64,000 nucleotides of DNA from Symbiodinium natans (taxonomy: Eukaryota; Sar; Dinophyceae; Suessiales; Symbiodiniaceae): the NCBI GenBank assembly GCA_905221605.1, contig CAJNDS010000042.1, forward strand, positions 110,001 through 174,000. Direction: 5' to 3'. The position numbers and the translations under genes were made by a program. The notes under the pieces were generated by a model. The model was given only the letters and a program-made list of their open reading frames with translations, was not told the DNA's origin and made no database searches. Below are positions 34,422-47,651 of this stretch, piece by piece (within the stretch, counting starts at the first letter, position 1; every line of letters starts with the position of its first letter).

Positions 34422-37400
34422 TTACGACTCAGCTGGTGTGAAGTGGCAACACCGAGCAATGCTACTCTCTCGACCCACACAAAGAAAGTCAGAGCCGGCA
34501 AAAAACAAACGGGACCCCGCATCAAGTCTCGCCGAGCGGCCACTCCCGGCCGCGCGCCAGGAATTCCTGAGAGAAAAGGGCGCACGGACCCCGACGGCTT
34601 GCTTCGGTCTCTGCCGTGAGGCATAGCAAGACTCTAGACTTGGCGCGCGCCTCATGAGGCTGCTGCACCCGGCATACGCGGTCTTCGCCTTCATCGCATT
34701 GCAAAAACAGTCTTCCCGGGTCCGGCTACAGCAGAACTCTCAGAAACATCCGACAAGCACGCGCATGAAAAGCCCAAAACGGATTCCCACCTGCAAGGTC
34801 TCAGCAGCGTCCTTCGGCAAGGCCTCCTCGACTCGGCGGTACCTCGGCGGATGCAGAGCAATCTGCTAAACGTGAAGTAACTACAGTCATCTGCAGCGGT
34901 TCTGGCGTCTTGCCTTCCCTCCCCGACCCTTCGCGACATCCGCATGGGCCCCCGGGCCAGGCGTGGGCCCGAACCTGCGCGATGGAGAAGCGGGACCTCG
35001 GCAAAACTAAAAGCTACCGCCCCTTCAAGCACAGACCGGAGCATCAAGCGCAACCCAGGAGCCAGGGCGTCACTCTGAGGAGGCCGGCGATCAGGCCGAT
35101 TCCTGCCTGACAGAGCCAAGGTCCCCACCCCCCCCCCGCACTTGGAGGATTTTCACCAGGATACACCCCATACACGATGCGCACAAGGTGACGGTGCTCG
35201 ACCCAGCGTGTCGGCAGAAAATTGCGAAAGTAGTGTCGGGGGCTTCGTTAAGGTTCTGTTTAAAGCCCAATATTGGGTTTCGATAGCATATGTGTTTGCC
35301 ACATATCTTCCTTTCCAATCTTCCCAACCTTCCTAAAAATCATCCTCGAAACTCGCCTCGGCTTCCATCCAGAACATGCAGACCAGCACCCTTGCCCCCC
35401 GGCTAAAAATTTTCGGACCAATCACTGGGGACCCCCAACAAACCCCCTGCGACCCCTGCTAGGACCTCAACCTCATCCTGAAATCATCCTCTCTCAACAT
35501 CCCGGCTGCCCACAATCTTCCTAAAATCGTCCTCGAAACAATCCTCAACATCGTCCTAAGACCATCCTCTTCGAAGATTCCGGCTACCCAATCTTCCTAA
35601 AATCGTTGTCAACATGATCCTCAAGTCCTACAACCATCCTCGCTCCCGAATGGCCCCCCTCCCGCCGTCCCCCGGAACGAGATGGGGCCCCTCCCCCTTC
35701 AAAGTTTCAAGGAGGCCCCGGACAAGCTCGGCCATTTTTCCGGAGCCTCCGCTGCCTTTTCGTGCCCCTTCCGGGCTTCTTTGCCCGGAAAGCTAGAATC
35801 ATCCCCCAAGCATCCACGCAAAAAAAGCTGTAGAGGAAGATTTGAGGGAACAGTGAAAGATGATGTTGGGATGACGATGCGGACAAAAAAACGGGGTGGA
35901 AGGTGCCGGAGGATGATATGAGGAAACGGGGAGCATAGTTTTTAGGTTGAGGGAAAACAAGTATTTGTTTTTGCTTCCACGTTCGGATCCCAACCTACCT
36001 GGACCCTAGGCCCTGGACTCTAGACTCTAGCCGCTACTCTCCCCTGATCATCCCCCAACCCCCCCCCCCTGCGCACCGGGGAGGTGAACAAGGGGATCTT
36101 GTAGCTCGCAGAGAGGATCTGTCGGCGCAGGTGGTGATCGTCCAGGCCCTGCATCCAGGTTTGGCAATGAGTGGCACCGCGATGAACTACGGCTACTTCC
36201 GGGCTGGGACGACAAGCTGACCAGCTGCGGCGCGCTCAGGCGCCGAACGGGAGTGCCTTAAACGGCTCGCACCCGCAGATCATGATGTACAGGATGACCC
36301 CGCAGCTCCACAGGTCGGCGGGGTACGGCACCTCACGGTGTGGGCTTCAAGGGGGGCTCTCACCCAAGATCGAAGATCGTCGACGCCGACCGCGCGGAAA
36401 GCGCTGCCCTCTGATGGAAGCTGCGATCCGGTGACAGCTGGGGGCGCTGCGTACCCTCCGCCTCGAAAAGCCACACAGCAGACAACAGCAGGCAACAGCA
36501 CAACCCGAACGGCGGCTTATCAGATTGTCAACATCCGCCAGTCGCTCCACGACGAACTCGAAAGGCCATGCTCACCCAGATTCCTCTTGCATCGACTTCG
36601 AGGTACCAGTAGGGAGGATGACGAGTCGGGTGCTAAACATCAAAGCTGAACCCCCGCCGTGCCTTGTAAAACTTCTGGGGCGGCATAGTGCACAGTCCCA
36701 CAAGTTGATGTGATGTGCGTTTCCCTGCGGCTCAGGGGCTTGTAGTCTTGCATTGCAGGGTTCCGTGGTAGAGGAAAAAACAGTGCAGGCTTGGAAACTT
36801 GAGTCAATGGCAAGTGCCCAGAGTGCCCTATATGACATACAGTCGAAGTGTTGGGAAGTGCGTTGGCTTTGGCGGCCCAAGGCTTAGGCTCCACAAACAC
36901 TGGGTGCCCCGGCCCAGGAGCGAGTGCTGTGCTCAGGCCGAAATCTGCGATTTTTACGTTGCCCTCCTCGTCCAGGAGGAGGTTCTCGAGCCTGTGCCGG
37001 TTCTCACACTCCAAGTTTGCGGTGACCCGGTGGGCCTCCGAGAGCTGCTAGGAGTTTGGGAAGTTCGGGTCTTCGGGGCAGGATCCCACGTCGGCACCGT
37101 GCGGAAAGGTGAACAGGCGGACCTTTCCCGCATTCCGTCTGCCCGAGAAGCTCCGGCGCTGTCCGCCCCGTGCTCCTCCCGTTGCCATGCCCTATCGAAG
37201 GTTGGCGGGTGTGCGTTCCTCTCTTTTGTCGAAAAACGGCCTCCTCAAGTCGGTGAGCAGACAGCGCCCTGCTTTCCACTCCGCCGGACCAACATTCCTC
37301 CCCCGCCCCCCCCCCCCCCGAGAGATTCCGCACTGTTCCTCGAGGAAGGAGATCCTGCGGGGAAACTTGAAAGACCCATTTGCCCTTCCTTAGCCAGGAA

Positions 37401-39437
37401 CCGTTCAACTCACATGAACCTCATAGAAGCCCGTTTGCTTGGCACGAGGTGTCTGGCACTACCTGCCATCTGCTTCCTATCTGGGATATTCTCTCATACC
37501 CTTTTTCAAAGGGGGCGGCAACCAGAGATCCAAAAGAGCAACGCGACATCACAAGCGATCTTGAGGCTCCGAGTGCACTGAGTGCACTGCTTGAGGTCTC
37601 CGTGCGCGACTTTCGCGGCATGAACCTTGCAACGTGAACTCTTCTCAGGAGATCTTTGGTACCCAGTTCTCAGACAATGAGTCTAGTCTGATCTTCTTCC
37701 TGTTGGACACTGCAAGGGGGCGGCCAGCTTCTTCACGCTGCTCCCAGCCCACAATGTCAAGCCCGCAAACTGCTGCAGAACGAACATGCAAAAACCGAAA
37801 TACGATCCCCACCCAACAATGTACCCGCACGCGCACGCGCGCGCATGGCAAGGGCCTCCTCGAGGCCGGCCATGATCTGCCGGAAGAGGCGGCGGGCCTG
37901 CCGCAAGCCGCAAGCTGGAAGCCGCGAGTTTTGGGATCAAGGAATCAAGGCTCTCCACTCGCCACCTTTAAGATGAGCTCCCGGGAAGTGTTCTTGGAGT
38001 GGGCAGGGTGGTTGAAGGTGAGGGGGGTGCTCACTGAGTAGGCTCGACACGCATTTGTCCATGCGCACCTCGGGCTCCTCAAGGCCCGGCTGCTTGTGGA
38101 CATATTCAAATAGGTCCCCACCGCCTACGTACCTGACAGGAGCGCCACCAGGAACACGCACGAACTCTGAAAGTTCAGGGTTCTCAGAGCCTGAGAAGTT
38201 TCAGCAGTTTGCGAAATTCAGCACCATGTCCAGACTCCGGAAAAACCCAAGCAGCACAGGCTCCGGTGAGGCACTCCATGATGATGAACGATCGACAGCG
38301 CGTCGAAACCACCTCATGCATCTTCACCTGATCTATGGTGCGGACAGCGGTCCCTTTCAGCAATCATGCCGAACACAGACACTGCTGGTTGGCCTACCTT
38401 ACGTTCTCTCGGATCCAGAGCAGTGTGTGTGGCACAGCTCAAATCGAACAATGTACATGCGTGCGTGCGTGCCTGCGTGCCTGAATGCCCGTGCGACTCC
38501 CTGCGTGCGTGCGTGGGTGCGACGTTGTGAGACTCCTTGCGTTTCCGAAGCATCTGGCATGTCTCGAAGCAAGGCAACTTCTTCGCCGTAACCCCCACGA
38601 AGCTCGCTGCGTGACAAGGGTCAGGAACACAAAGGCTGCACTCTGCCAAGGTGCCCCACGTCTGCAGCAATGAATTCAAATATATGTACACAAAATACCG
38701 TAAATACCATGTACACAACTTGGACATGAAAACTGAGGACGTCTGTGCTTCGCAACCTGCGACTGGACTGATGTAAGCCAATGACTTCCTGAGGGGCCCA
38801 TAACTTCCAACGCCTTCTCTTTCTCAATCAGATCGCAAAGGCCTTCTTCGCATGTCAACCCAAGCCAACCCTGAAGAGAGGCCAAGACTGGAACTCAAAC
38901 GTCCACCGCATCATGACACATCATGACCTGACCCTCAACAACTTCAACAACATACAAGCAACATACAACAACATACAACAACATACAGCAACATTGCGAC
39001 AAGCATCAGCAACCCTGGAAAGTCCGCTCCCAGGGCTGCGGCTATGTTGGGGTGCCAGAAGCGCTTCAAAATCTGCGCCTGTCAAAGAAGCACTCCGGGT
39101 CAGCGATCGGTTTGCGTCGCAGCCCGCGCTGCACCCCCAGTCCTGCCATGTCCTGCCTCATCGTGCACCTTCTTCGCATCGTGCCAGGACCGGTTGCGAA
39201 GGATCTGGGCGGATGGAAGGCACCGGCTGGTGCCAGAAAGGCTAAGGGTAACGACATAGCATGGACATAGCCTTTGTGCAGGCCCTACGTGAGATTAGCG
39301 CCCTGAGAAGCCTTGAGAATGCTTCTCATCTCTGCCCATGCACGCCTATACGGCCCGATACCTCCACCGAGGCCCCAGCTTTCAGAGCCACCGTCTCTTC
39401 CGTCGAGATGCGGGTCGCAAGTTTGACCTTCCCAGGC
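34422..39437 (-). CDS. K3: SNF1/AMPK-like (CAMKL) Ser/Thr protein kinase
   Basis: The same 14-exon plan as K1, all open: 39,380 to about 39,437 (KPGKVKLATRIS, VALK), 39,157-39,204 (ILRNRSWHDAKKVHDE), 39,040-39,072 (ILKRFWHPNIA), 38,275-38,327, 38,069-38,132 (GGGDLFEYV), 37,856-37,897, 37,591-37,625 (VAHGDLK), 36,914-36,991 (LENLLLDEEGNVKIADFGLS), 36,658-36,724 (TSTCGTVHYAAPE), 36,257-36,331 (DLWSCGVILYIMICG), 36,077-36,148, 35,063-35,106 (GLIAGLLRVTP), 34,958-34,996 (SRFSIAQVRAHAW) and 34,791-34,842 (EALPKDAAETLQ). Tail sequence may run to a stop at 34,422. The HRD Arg is Gly as in K1. No ATG lies in frame just before exon 1: the ATG used in K1 leads here to a stop, so the start is missing, or an extra upstream exon exists. 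It may therefore be a recent pseudogene. Confidence 0.65.
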
Positions 39438-40236
39438 TTCTGGGGCTTTCGGCTATGCAAGATGCATGAAGCACAACCCTCCGCCCTTAGCGGCTATAAG
39501 GGCCATATTCCCATGTGGATGAATGCGGACGGGAGCGCTAGAGGGATGAGACCAGTGAGGGGTGGAAGCACCTGACATTAAGTACCTACGAAGACGACCA
39601 GCAATCGTCGGAAATCCACGGCTGCACCCGGCTGCAATGCCAGGCATCACATCCGAATCCATAAGCATCTTTACATCCAAATCCAGAACCATCATTTAAG
39701 AATAGGCTTCCCAAAGAACCCATAGTCCTCCTCATACTTGTGAGGCCCTGAGCCGTGACATTGATCCCCGCCCCGCCCCTTCCGCACCTTTGCAAACGAG
39801 CCTGCGCCAACCGTGGCCCCTGTTTCAGTCGCAGGTTCTTTGTTGCTTAATGCCAGGGCATGCTGTCAGAGCTGGGCTTGGCAAGCCCAGGGCTGCTTGG
39901 CAAGCCCAAGAAGAGAGCAAAGGCCCCTGCCTAAGGTGTAGTCCCTGAGACCAGCCGCCTGCGATGCAAAAATGAAGCCCCAGCTCCCCCGGCTCACATG
40001 AAAAGCATGAAAAGGGGCCTTGGCCGACAGAGGGGCAGGGGGGGGGTTACACCATTCTGCACAGGTGCAAGGCGGCAGAAGCTAGCTGGCAGAGAGAGCA
40101 AAGAGAAAAAGGAATGCCTCTCGGATCACCGCAGGGTGGGGAGGTCCGTCTGAGTTGAAGCCGCAAGCCGAATTTCAACATGAGCTCGGCCTAAGCCAAA
40201 ACCTACGCGGACTTTTGCAGCCGCCCCGGCACACAC

Positions 40237-41185
40237 GTTAAGGGGTATAAAGAGGGACCCCTGGAAGGGACTACCTTAGTCTTATTCCCCTATTCAACCC
40301 CTCTACATACAGAAATATATACACACATATGTATATACATATATATATATATATGTATGTGGTTGCGCGCTGGCGGCCCCCCCCCCCTCCCCCCTTCCCC
40401 CCCCCTCCCCCCCCCCCTCCCCCCGTGCTGGAGGGGTGGTTATGGGTTGGTTTTAGGGTGTAGGGATTTAGGGTTTTAGGGTTTAGGGTTTAGGGTTTGG
40501 GTTTAGGGTATAGGGTTTAGGGCTTAGGGCTTAGGGCTTGGGGCTTAAGGCTTAGGGCTTAGGGCTTAGGGCTTAGGGCTTAGGGCTTAGGGCTTAGGGC
40601 TTCGGGCTTAGGGCTTAGGGCTTAGGGGTTAGGGGTTAGGGGTGAGGGGTTAGGGGTTAGGGGTTAGGGGTTAGGGGTTAGGGGTTAGGGGTTAGGGGTT
40701 AGGGTTTAAGGTTTAGGGTTGGTTTAGGGGAGACCGTAGACCATGGGGGGGTGGTGGGGGGGGGGGGGGGGGGGCCCGAGAACGCACAGCGCACAACCAT
40801 ACATACCCAAAAAAGCTCCCATATACATATATATATATACATACATATATATAAATATATACATATATCTCTCTCTCTCTCCCGAAAAGAACCCTGAATA
40901 ACGCCTGAGGTCCCTTACAAAGGGTGGTTGCCGGATCAAAACATAAAAAAGTACCAAAAACATAAACGGCCGAGGGTCTAGGGCTTAGGGACTTCGGGCT
41001 TAGGGTGTAGGGTTTAGGGAAGAGGGTATGGGGTTTAGGGTTTAGGGTTCAGGGGTTTAGGGTTTAAGGGTTTAGGGCCCAGGGTTTATAATAGTTTGTC
41101 TTTGTATCGCTCCTTTTTTTTTGCGCTTTGTTGTTTTTTTTACCCCTATCCACCTTACAAGGGTCCCTCCTTTAGTCCCTTGAAC
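40237..41185. mobile_element. Insertion with terminal inverted repeats and a telomere-like core
   Basis: A1 and A2 lack these roughly 950 bases. The left end reads GTTAAGGGGTATAAAG then AGGGACCC. The reverse complement of the right end reads GTTCAAGGGACTAAAG then GAGGGACCC, giving imperfect inverted ends of about 35 bases. Inside are AT microsatellites (40,320-40,352; 40,820-40,866), a C-rich run, a telomere-like array and a G run. No transposase was seen and no clear target duplication, so if mobile it is non-autonomous. Confidence 0.55.
40447..40735 (+). repeat. Degenerate telomere-like array (TTTAGGG, CTTAGGG, TTAGGGG)
   Basis: About 40 heptamers arranged in homogeneous sub-blocks: TTTAGGG, then CTTAGGG, then GTTAGGG/TTAGGGG. 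A shorter second stretch is at 40,984-41,092. Blocks of one variant suggest local amplification rather than direct telomerase addition. Confidence 0.95.
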
Positions 41186-41192
41186 ATGTTTG

Positions 41193-44100
41193 GCCTGCGG
41201 ATCGTGGCCCAAACCGAGGAGCATCATCTCCTCCAGCTGCTCAAAGGCCTCAGACAATGCTTGCGGGACTCCGTTTCCGAATTCGTTTAAGCTAACCACA
41301 GCTGCCGGTGTCCGAGACGGTCGGAACGTGACTTCAAAGGGGGAAGTTACTTTGGGCTTTGGACGGGTTTGGGGTGGGAAGGGGCAAGGCTCTCAACATT
41401 CAGCCCGAGTCCAGCTGAGGCGGGCGCCGAGGAGCGGAGGCCTGCGGAAGGGCCACGGTGACCGTTACTCAGCCCTTTTTAGGGGTTCGGGATGGTTCGG
41501 GCCTTATAGGGGGCCTCGTCTTGATGCAACATGCGCTTGTGGCACACAGCAGGGAAGCTTCAGGAGCTGGTGGACATGCGAAGGCAAAACAGACTGAAAG
41601 CACACAAGCAGAGCAACTCTGGCGAGTTGCACAAGCCTCCGACTGATAGTCTTTTGTTCTTCTGCTGTCTTCTGGGTTCGGTCAACTTTCGAGGTTCCGA
41701 GACGGACGTGCTTTAAACCTTGAAGCTTCAACTCTGAGACCCAGCGCCTAGCACAGCTTGCAGGCGGTTCTCGAAGGCCACCTTCCAGGCCCCGACGTCC
41801 TCCGTGGAGGGTCAGGGCGGAAGGGATCTCTTGGAAGTGCGCGTTGGCAAACGGGGCTGAGAAGAATGAAGACGGGGAAGAGTTCGAGGCCCTGAGGCGT
41901 TGCGGGGTTCCGGCGCGGAGGGTCTACGAGTCTACATCCTGAATAGGGGACCTACATTGGCACCGCCCTGCACTATTGGCGGGCTGTGCGTCCAGGGGAT
42001 TCAGGGTGTACGGCGCCTGCTTAGCCGAAGCTCTTGAAGTCACACCAGGGATCATCACCCATCCTCCGCCTTTCTTCCTCCGCTGCTAGCCTCTCTGGGT
42101 ACTGCTTGGGGCGTGTGGGCCCTGGCTCGAGTGAGATGCCAGCTCGAAATCTGAGCTCATCCCGTCCTCCTGTCACGTCGAAGAAGTTCGAAAGTCCCCA
42201 AAGCTCAAAAAGTTTTAAGCCCCCCCTCCCTCAAAAAAACGCAGAAGACCTCACTCAAAACAAAAATGGAAGGCTGCAGGCTCCGGCCTTCCGAGGTCTG
42301 GAGGCGACGAGCAGAGCGGCGACCTGGACAGCGGAGCCACAACACGGGGGGGGCCCTTCCGGGCGCTCTGCGGGCGCTCTCCAGTAGGCTTGCGAGGGTT
42401 GGAAGGCTGTAGAGGGAATCTATACTCTCCAGAGAGCGATGTACGCAAGTAGGGGAGCTCCAAGCGGATTCTTGTTGGTCCGAGACTTGGGGTGTAAGGG
42501 CCATGGGACTCCTGCTTTGGTCCAAGGACATGGCCCCGAAGCCCATTTCAGCAGCTTGAAGCGCTTAGGTGTTTTCGAAGGTCTGGGGTTGACAGCCTCT
42601 TGCGGCCCTCTGCATTCATGGCTTCGAGCTTTTGGTCGTGCTTAGGGCTCAGGGTGTCCCGGAGCTGCAATCGAATCCGATGGCCCTGCTCCTCAGTTCA
42701 GACTACGAGTGTAGTCGGATGCCTTTTGGGCTCGGGCGGGCTGAGGCTGCAGGGACAAACAAGCGCGAAGCACGCACATGTCTATAGGGTCAGCCTCGCG
42801 ACGAAGGCGCTCGCCGCTGGCTATCTTGACAAAGGAGCGCCCGCCATATTGGAACCAGGGTCAGCAGACGACCCGAAGCACCCGCCAAGTGGACACGCCG
42901 CGCTAAGCCCTTTAATACCAAACCTCTGAACCCCATGTACCGCAGCGGGGCGCGCCAGGATCGGTCTCCAGTTGCGCTGGGTCATGTGCAGTCGTCGATT
43001 CCTGGCTCAAGACACAGCAGAGCTGTCGAAACCGACAAGACAAAGCCTCAACCCTGGACTCTTGCAAGGCCCTGAGCCTCCCAAAGCCAGAAGCTTCAAC
43101 CCTCTAACTAGGCCGCTACAGTCAGGACAGCAGGCTACACTTTGGGGACAGGGTGCTTAGGGCAGCCGAGCGTAGAAGCCTGGAGGCCTCCCGCACGGCG
43201 TATCCCCTAACCGTAACCGTCCTAACCCGCCACGCCCAGGCCCTGAACGCCCCCCAGGCAGAAACATGGCAGCTCGGACCGCTCCAGCAGCGCGTCGACG
43301 TTCTCCATGGCGGAATCACAGATCTGTGGCAGGCTGAAGTGGGGAAAGCACTTTGGACTTTCCACGGACCTATCTTCGCTGGGCCCACAGCTGTCCGACC
43401 CTTTTAACCTCCACCGGCCCTAAACCCTTGAAGCAGCGCGGCTCAGCTCTGGAACTAAACACGAGGTTGAAGAACAAACCTCAGAGACCCGAAAGCCAAC
43501 GCGCGTGGCATGCAGAAGTGCCTTGCTCGGAGCCTTTCGCCTAAACAACACGAGGCTGTTCATAAGCAGTCCACCGCCAATAAAACGTGCACTTGCCCAA
43601 GCCCAACGCCGAGAACAATGAAAACAACCTGATCCGGCCTCCTCTCTGTAGTCGGTCAGGGCCAGCACCTGGGTCAACCTTGAAGTCAGGATCTCGGGGG
43701 TTTAAGGCGGGCGTTGGTCAGGGCGGGTGCAGGCTTTCGTTGTCAAGCTCAATTGAAGGGCCGGGCAAGGCTACCCCTGCCGAACTTCCGCCCGAAATCT
43801 TACTCTCAAGAGCTTCCAAGGAGCAGCTGGCTGACCTCGTCTTTCAGCGCCTCCCAGGACATTGCTTGATGGGGGTGGAACCCTCACCCCTAAACCCCAA
43901 CCCCCCCAACACTCTGTGGACCAGCACAGGCTGGTTTCTCGATGGGCCAAGACCCTCCTGCCTCAGAACTGCCCAGCTAAGGCGGCTAAGAGGTGCCCCC
44001 CTGTGCCTGTTGCCTGAAGTCCATGCAGGACTTCAAGCCCGACAACCCCCCAATCTTACAAAGTTGGGACGCACCTCCAAACCCTAGATTCCCAGATCCC

Positions 44101-44335
44101 AGATTGCCAAAAGAGGCCCTCCCAGCCCAAGGACCCCAAGACCGAACACCGCTGATGTCCAAGCCAGTTTCAGCAGAATCGACCCAAAAACATCTCCCAA
44201 GACATCCCAGCACCAACCCCGTCCCCGCACACACACACACACACACACACTCACACAATCACACACTCACACACTCACGCTCACTCACACTCACTCACAC
44301 TCACTCACACTCACTCACTCACACACACTCACACG

Positions 44336-44431
<96 letters not shown>

Positions 44432-44568
44432 TACTCACTCACTACACTACACTCACTCACTCACTACACTACACTACACTACACTACACTACACTCACTC
44501 ACTCACTCACTCACTCACTCACTCACTCACACACTCACACACTCACTCTTTCTTTCTTTCTTTCGTCA

Positions 44569-44615
<47 letters not shown>

Positions 44616-47600
44616 GGGGGCGTAGGGGCGAACCCCCTGGCTGTGCGCTTGCCCCGGTATTCGGGGATCCTCGGCTTTCCTCTCTCTCTCTCATCTCTCT
44701 CCCTCCCTCTCAGTCATTCACACCTTTTGCACCTGCCTGCGGCTTCCTCCGAAATCGCTTCAAAAGGCGATTCATGGAGAACTTCCTGGATCGGCGCGGG
44801 CTTCGGGCTGAGGGCTTGAGGTTCGGGTTTGGGGTTTGGCTTGCAGTGGAGAGTTCGGGGCGCAGGGCTTCATCGAGGGCCTTCGGGGCAATCGCGGCTC
44901 AGGAGTTCAGGGCCTCAAATGGCTTTACTAGTAAGGAGTGTACAGGCCTTCGACTTCCGAAAAAGTGTTCAGGACGGCGGCGCCTTGGGGCTCCGAGGGT
45001 ACAAAATGGCACGATGTGAGAGTGGCTTTTGAAACAAAGCTCGGATGTTCTTCATGGGATCGAAGCCTTCTCCCCCCTCCCAAGCCCTGAAATGCCCTGA
45101 ACACACTTTCAAGCTTTCAAAAAGACCCTGAACTCTCAACCCCCGCCAAACTCTCCCCAAACCCTGCTGCCGTGCGCCTGCAGCAGGTGCCCCAGACATC
45201 CTCCCCAAGCATCCAGGGTTGAGGGGTGCTGTCGCGTGGCCCACCTACCCTGGAATCATGAATGGTTGTTGCAAGCCGCTACCCGGCCATACTTGAGGGG
45301 ACAGGTTTAGAGCGGGGATTTCAAGGGCCGTTTCCGCAACACCTCAGGACCCTGACAGTACAGCACAGTCCTGGCCTCTACATTCAACACCCTTTGAGCC
45401 CGGAAGCCTACTGGCAAAGCAGCCCTGCACCATGGAAAACGCACGGAGCCCCAAACCCCCTTACCTTCAAGCGCACATCCCGAAACGGTTCAAGGACGGG
45501 ATTCAAGAAGGGGAGGGGGGGCCCAGGCCTCATCGAAGTCTGTTGGCGCGAAAAGGCCTTTGGCTGGGGTCACCGCGCAGACTCCCCTGACCCCCCGACC
45601 CCTGCCACATGGAATAAAGCCCTTTTGCGCTGAGCATTCAGGAGATCTGGCAGAAGACCGAAACACCCCGCTTGGAGAGGTTCAGAGGCCCGGTCCGCCA
45701 CCTGCCGTTCGCACCAGGCCGAGTGGCCTCGATTGTTGGGGCGAGTTTGGGGAGGCTCCAAAACTGTTCGGGCTCTGGGCTTTCAAGGGGCGATGAGGGG
45801 TTTCGGAGAGCTCGGGGGTGCTCGAGCACGGAAGAAGGCCAAAAGCTCCGCCAAGGCCGGCGCTCCTGCCAAGACTCATCCTGGCCGCATTCGAGGTGTG
45901 TGAAAGGGTTGGCTTATAGGGTTAGTAGGAGGGGGGGTCGGGGGGGCGGGGGGCGGTGGGGTCCCGCGCACGTACTTTTGGTGCCGAGGGCTTGAAGTCC
46001 GGAGAGGTGTACACTGTTCAAAAGCGAATCGGCGAAGCTCCGCCGGATAAAAGCCCATCTGGTGCATAGAGTCCCCAATCGCCCAAAAGCCCCTCTAAGC
46101 CACTATCCGCCCCCAGCAAGAGGACAAATAAAACACCGAGCTGTCCCTCTTTTCGCGGCTTGCCCGAGAAACTGCCCTTCCACGCACCCCAAAAGCCAAG
46201 CCGTAAGCCACGAAGCACGAACGCCGCAGATCCAACGGACCAGGGCTTGCCCCGTCATGCCCCGTCTTCGGGTGTAGCCATAGGGCTGCTTGGGGCTTCG
46301 GGATGCTTATCCGGTTTAGGAAGTTTAGGGTTTAGGGCTAGGGTCCAGCATGGCAGCAACTTCGCTGCCTGGTCCACGCGGTTGCAAACATTCTCGACCG
46401 CTCCTGCTGCATCGCAGCTTCGCTCTGAACGCCTAATTTTACACCCGCAGACTCGCAAATCTCTCGCCTATAGGGCTTGGGGCTTTTTGGGTGTAGGCCC
46501 ACCAGAAGAACGCAGGCCTGGAAGATTCTCGAAGCATGCAAGCAGAACTGCAGAACCCTCTCAGCAAGAGCCTTCAGCTCAGGCACGCAACAGTAAATAG
46601 AGAGAGAGAGAGGGAGCGAGTCAGAGCGAGAGAGAGTCAGAGAGGGAAAAGACAAAAATGACACAGACATCCGACCCCCCTGACCCGAGTGCGGGAAGCC
46701 TGCATCCAACATTCCACAACGAAAACAAAGCAAAACTCCCAAGCCGCCAAAGCTGGAATAACCCGGCCTCTGTGAAGATGCCACATGCATTTGCCCACCA
46801 CGGTACGAGCACTCAAGATTCCCAAACCCAGCCGTGAACGATCGGACATGTCCTGTTCATCCCCGGAATCCGCGCGACTTCGGCTTCGGGGAAATTTGGG
46901 GGGCGCTGCTGCTTCGGCCTGCAACAAGAGCATCCCGGCCAGGCTCCTGTGGAGTGCTGTCGTTCGGGACAGCAGGCGCATAGCAATTCTAGCATACGCT
47001 CCTGCCTCTTGCCACTTTGCAAGCATTTGTTAATCAGACCGGAGAGGTGCAAGGGTCAATATCCCTAGAGAGACAGTTTATAAGTTTATGCTTGCATAAG
47101 CACCTGGCAGTAGCATGCTGTAGTGCAGTCAAGTCCAGCACATCGCTGCTGAACGAAGAAAACACGGGTTTGCAAAATAATCTGATACACAAATGTCCTC
47201 AGGCAAGCGCTGATTCTGCAAGACCTTAAGCCCTAAGCTCCAAACCCAAAAGTGAGCAGCAGCCACTCAAAACTGCCCGCGCCAGCATAGCCAGCTGACT
47301 CTTACTTGTGCCATGTGACAAGCAGATGCCAGTCTGAGGCTACTCGTATGGGCCTAGGGCCTACGCCTATACCTCAAACCTGCCACATAGGTAGTGTCTG
47401 TGTACACTTGCAACTCAAGAGAGAGAACGAACCGCCTGCCAACGTCAATCCCAAACCCCTCAAAATCAAAATTCAACCCTTAAATACCCTAAGCCCGAAG
47501 GGCGAACACGCGAAATTCCCTGAGACCCGCGGAACGTACACCGGACATGACCGGACCCTGTCGTCGCTAAATGCACAAAACCCCCGGTCCGAGGAGTTTG

Positions 47601-47651
47601 GGGCAGCTCTCGCCGCACGGCGATCGGCGCGTCGGCGGCGCATTCGTTGGA
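41193..47651 (-). CDS. Uncharacterised multi-exon gene of block A, copy 3
   Basis: This is the diverged copy that supports the block A gene. Segments on minus: 47,577-47,651 (SNECAADAPIAVRRELPQTP), 46,350-46,413 (DAAGAVENVCNRVDQAAKLL), 45,529-45,557 (LFAPTDFDE), 44,737-44,785 (EVLHESPFEAISEEAA), 43,629-43,668 (VLALTDYREEAGSG), 43,262-43,323 (ICDSAMENVDALLERSELP), 41,758-41,808 (STEDVGAWKVAFENRLQ) and 41,193-41,271 (LSEAFEQLEEMMLLGLGHDP). Changes from A1 are mostly conservative and none breaks the frame, while intron sequence between them has many indels. Family, start and stop are not identified. Confidence 0.45.
44228..44710. repeat. CA, CACT, CACTCT, CACTA and CT microsatellite (A3)
   Basis: Nearly 500 bases of several simple repeats in sequence: CA, ACACTCAC, CTCACT, ACTAC, TTTC and CT. 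It is the longest simple-sequence tract in the window and corresponds to 3,838-4,278 of A1. Confidence 0.95.
46314..46340 (+). repeat. Short interstitial telomere-like repeat (A3)
   Basis: Degraded TTTAGGG run at the position of the A1 run at 5,881. Confidence 0.7.

Noticed and set aside
43993-44625. 210-codon plus-strand frame rich in Ser, Leu, Thr and His
   Set aside because: Most of it is CT/CA simple repeat; the equivalent frames in A1 and A2 do not keep the sequence.
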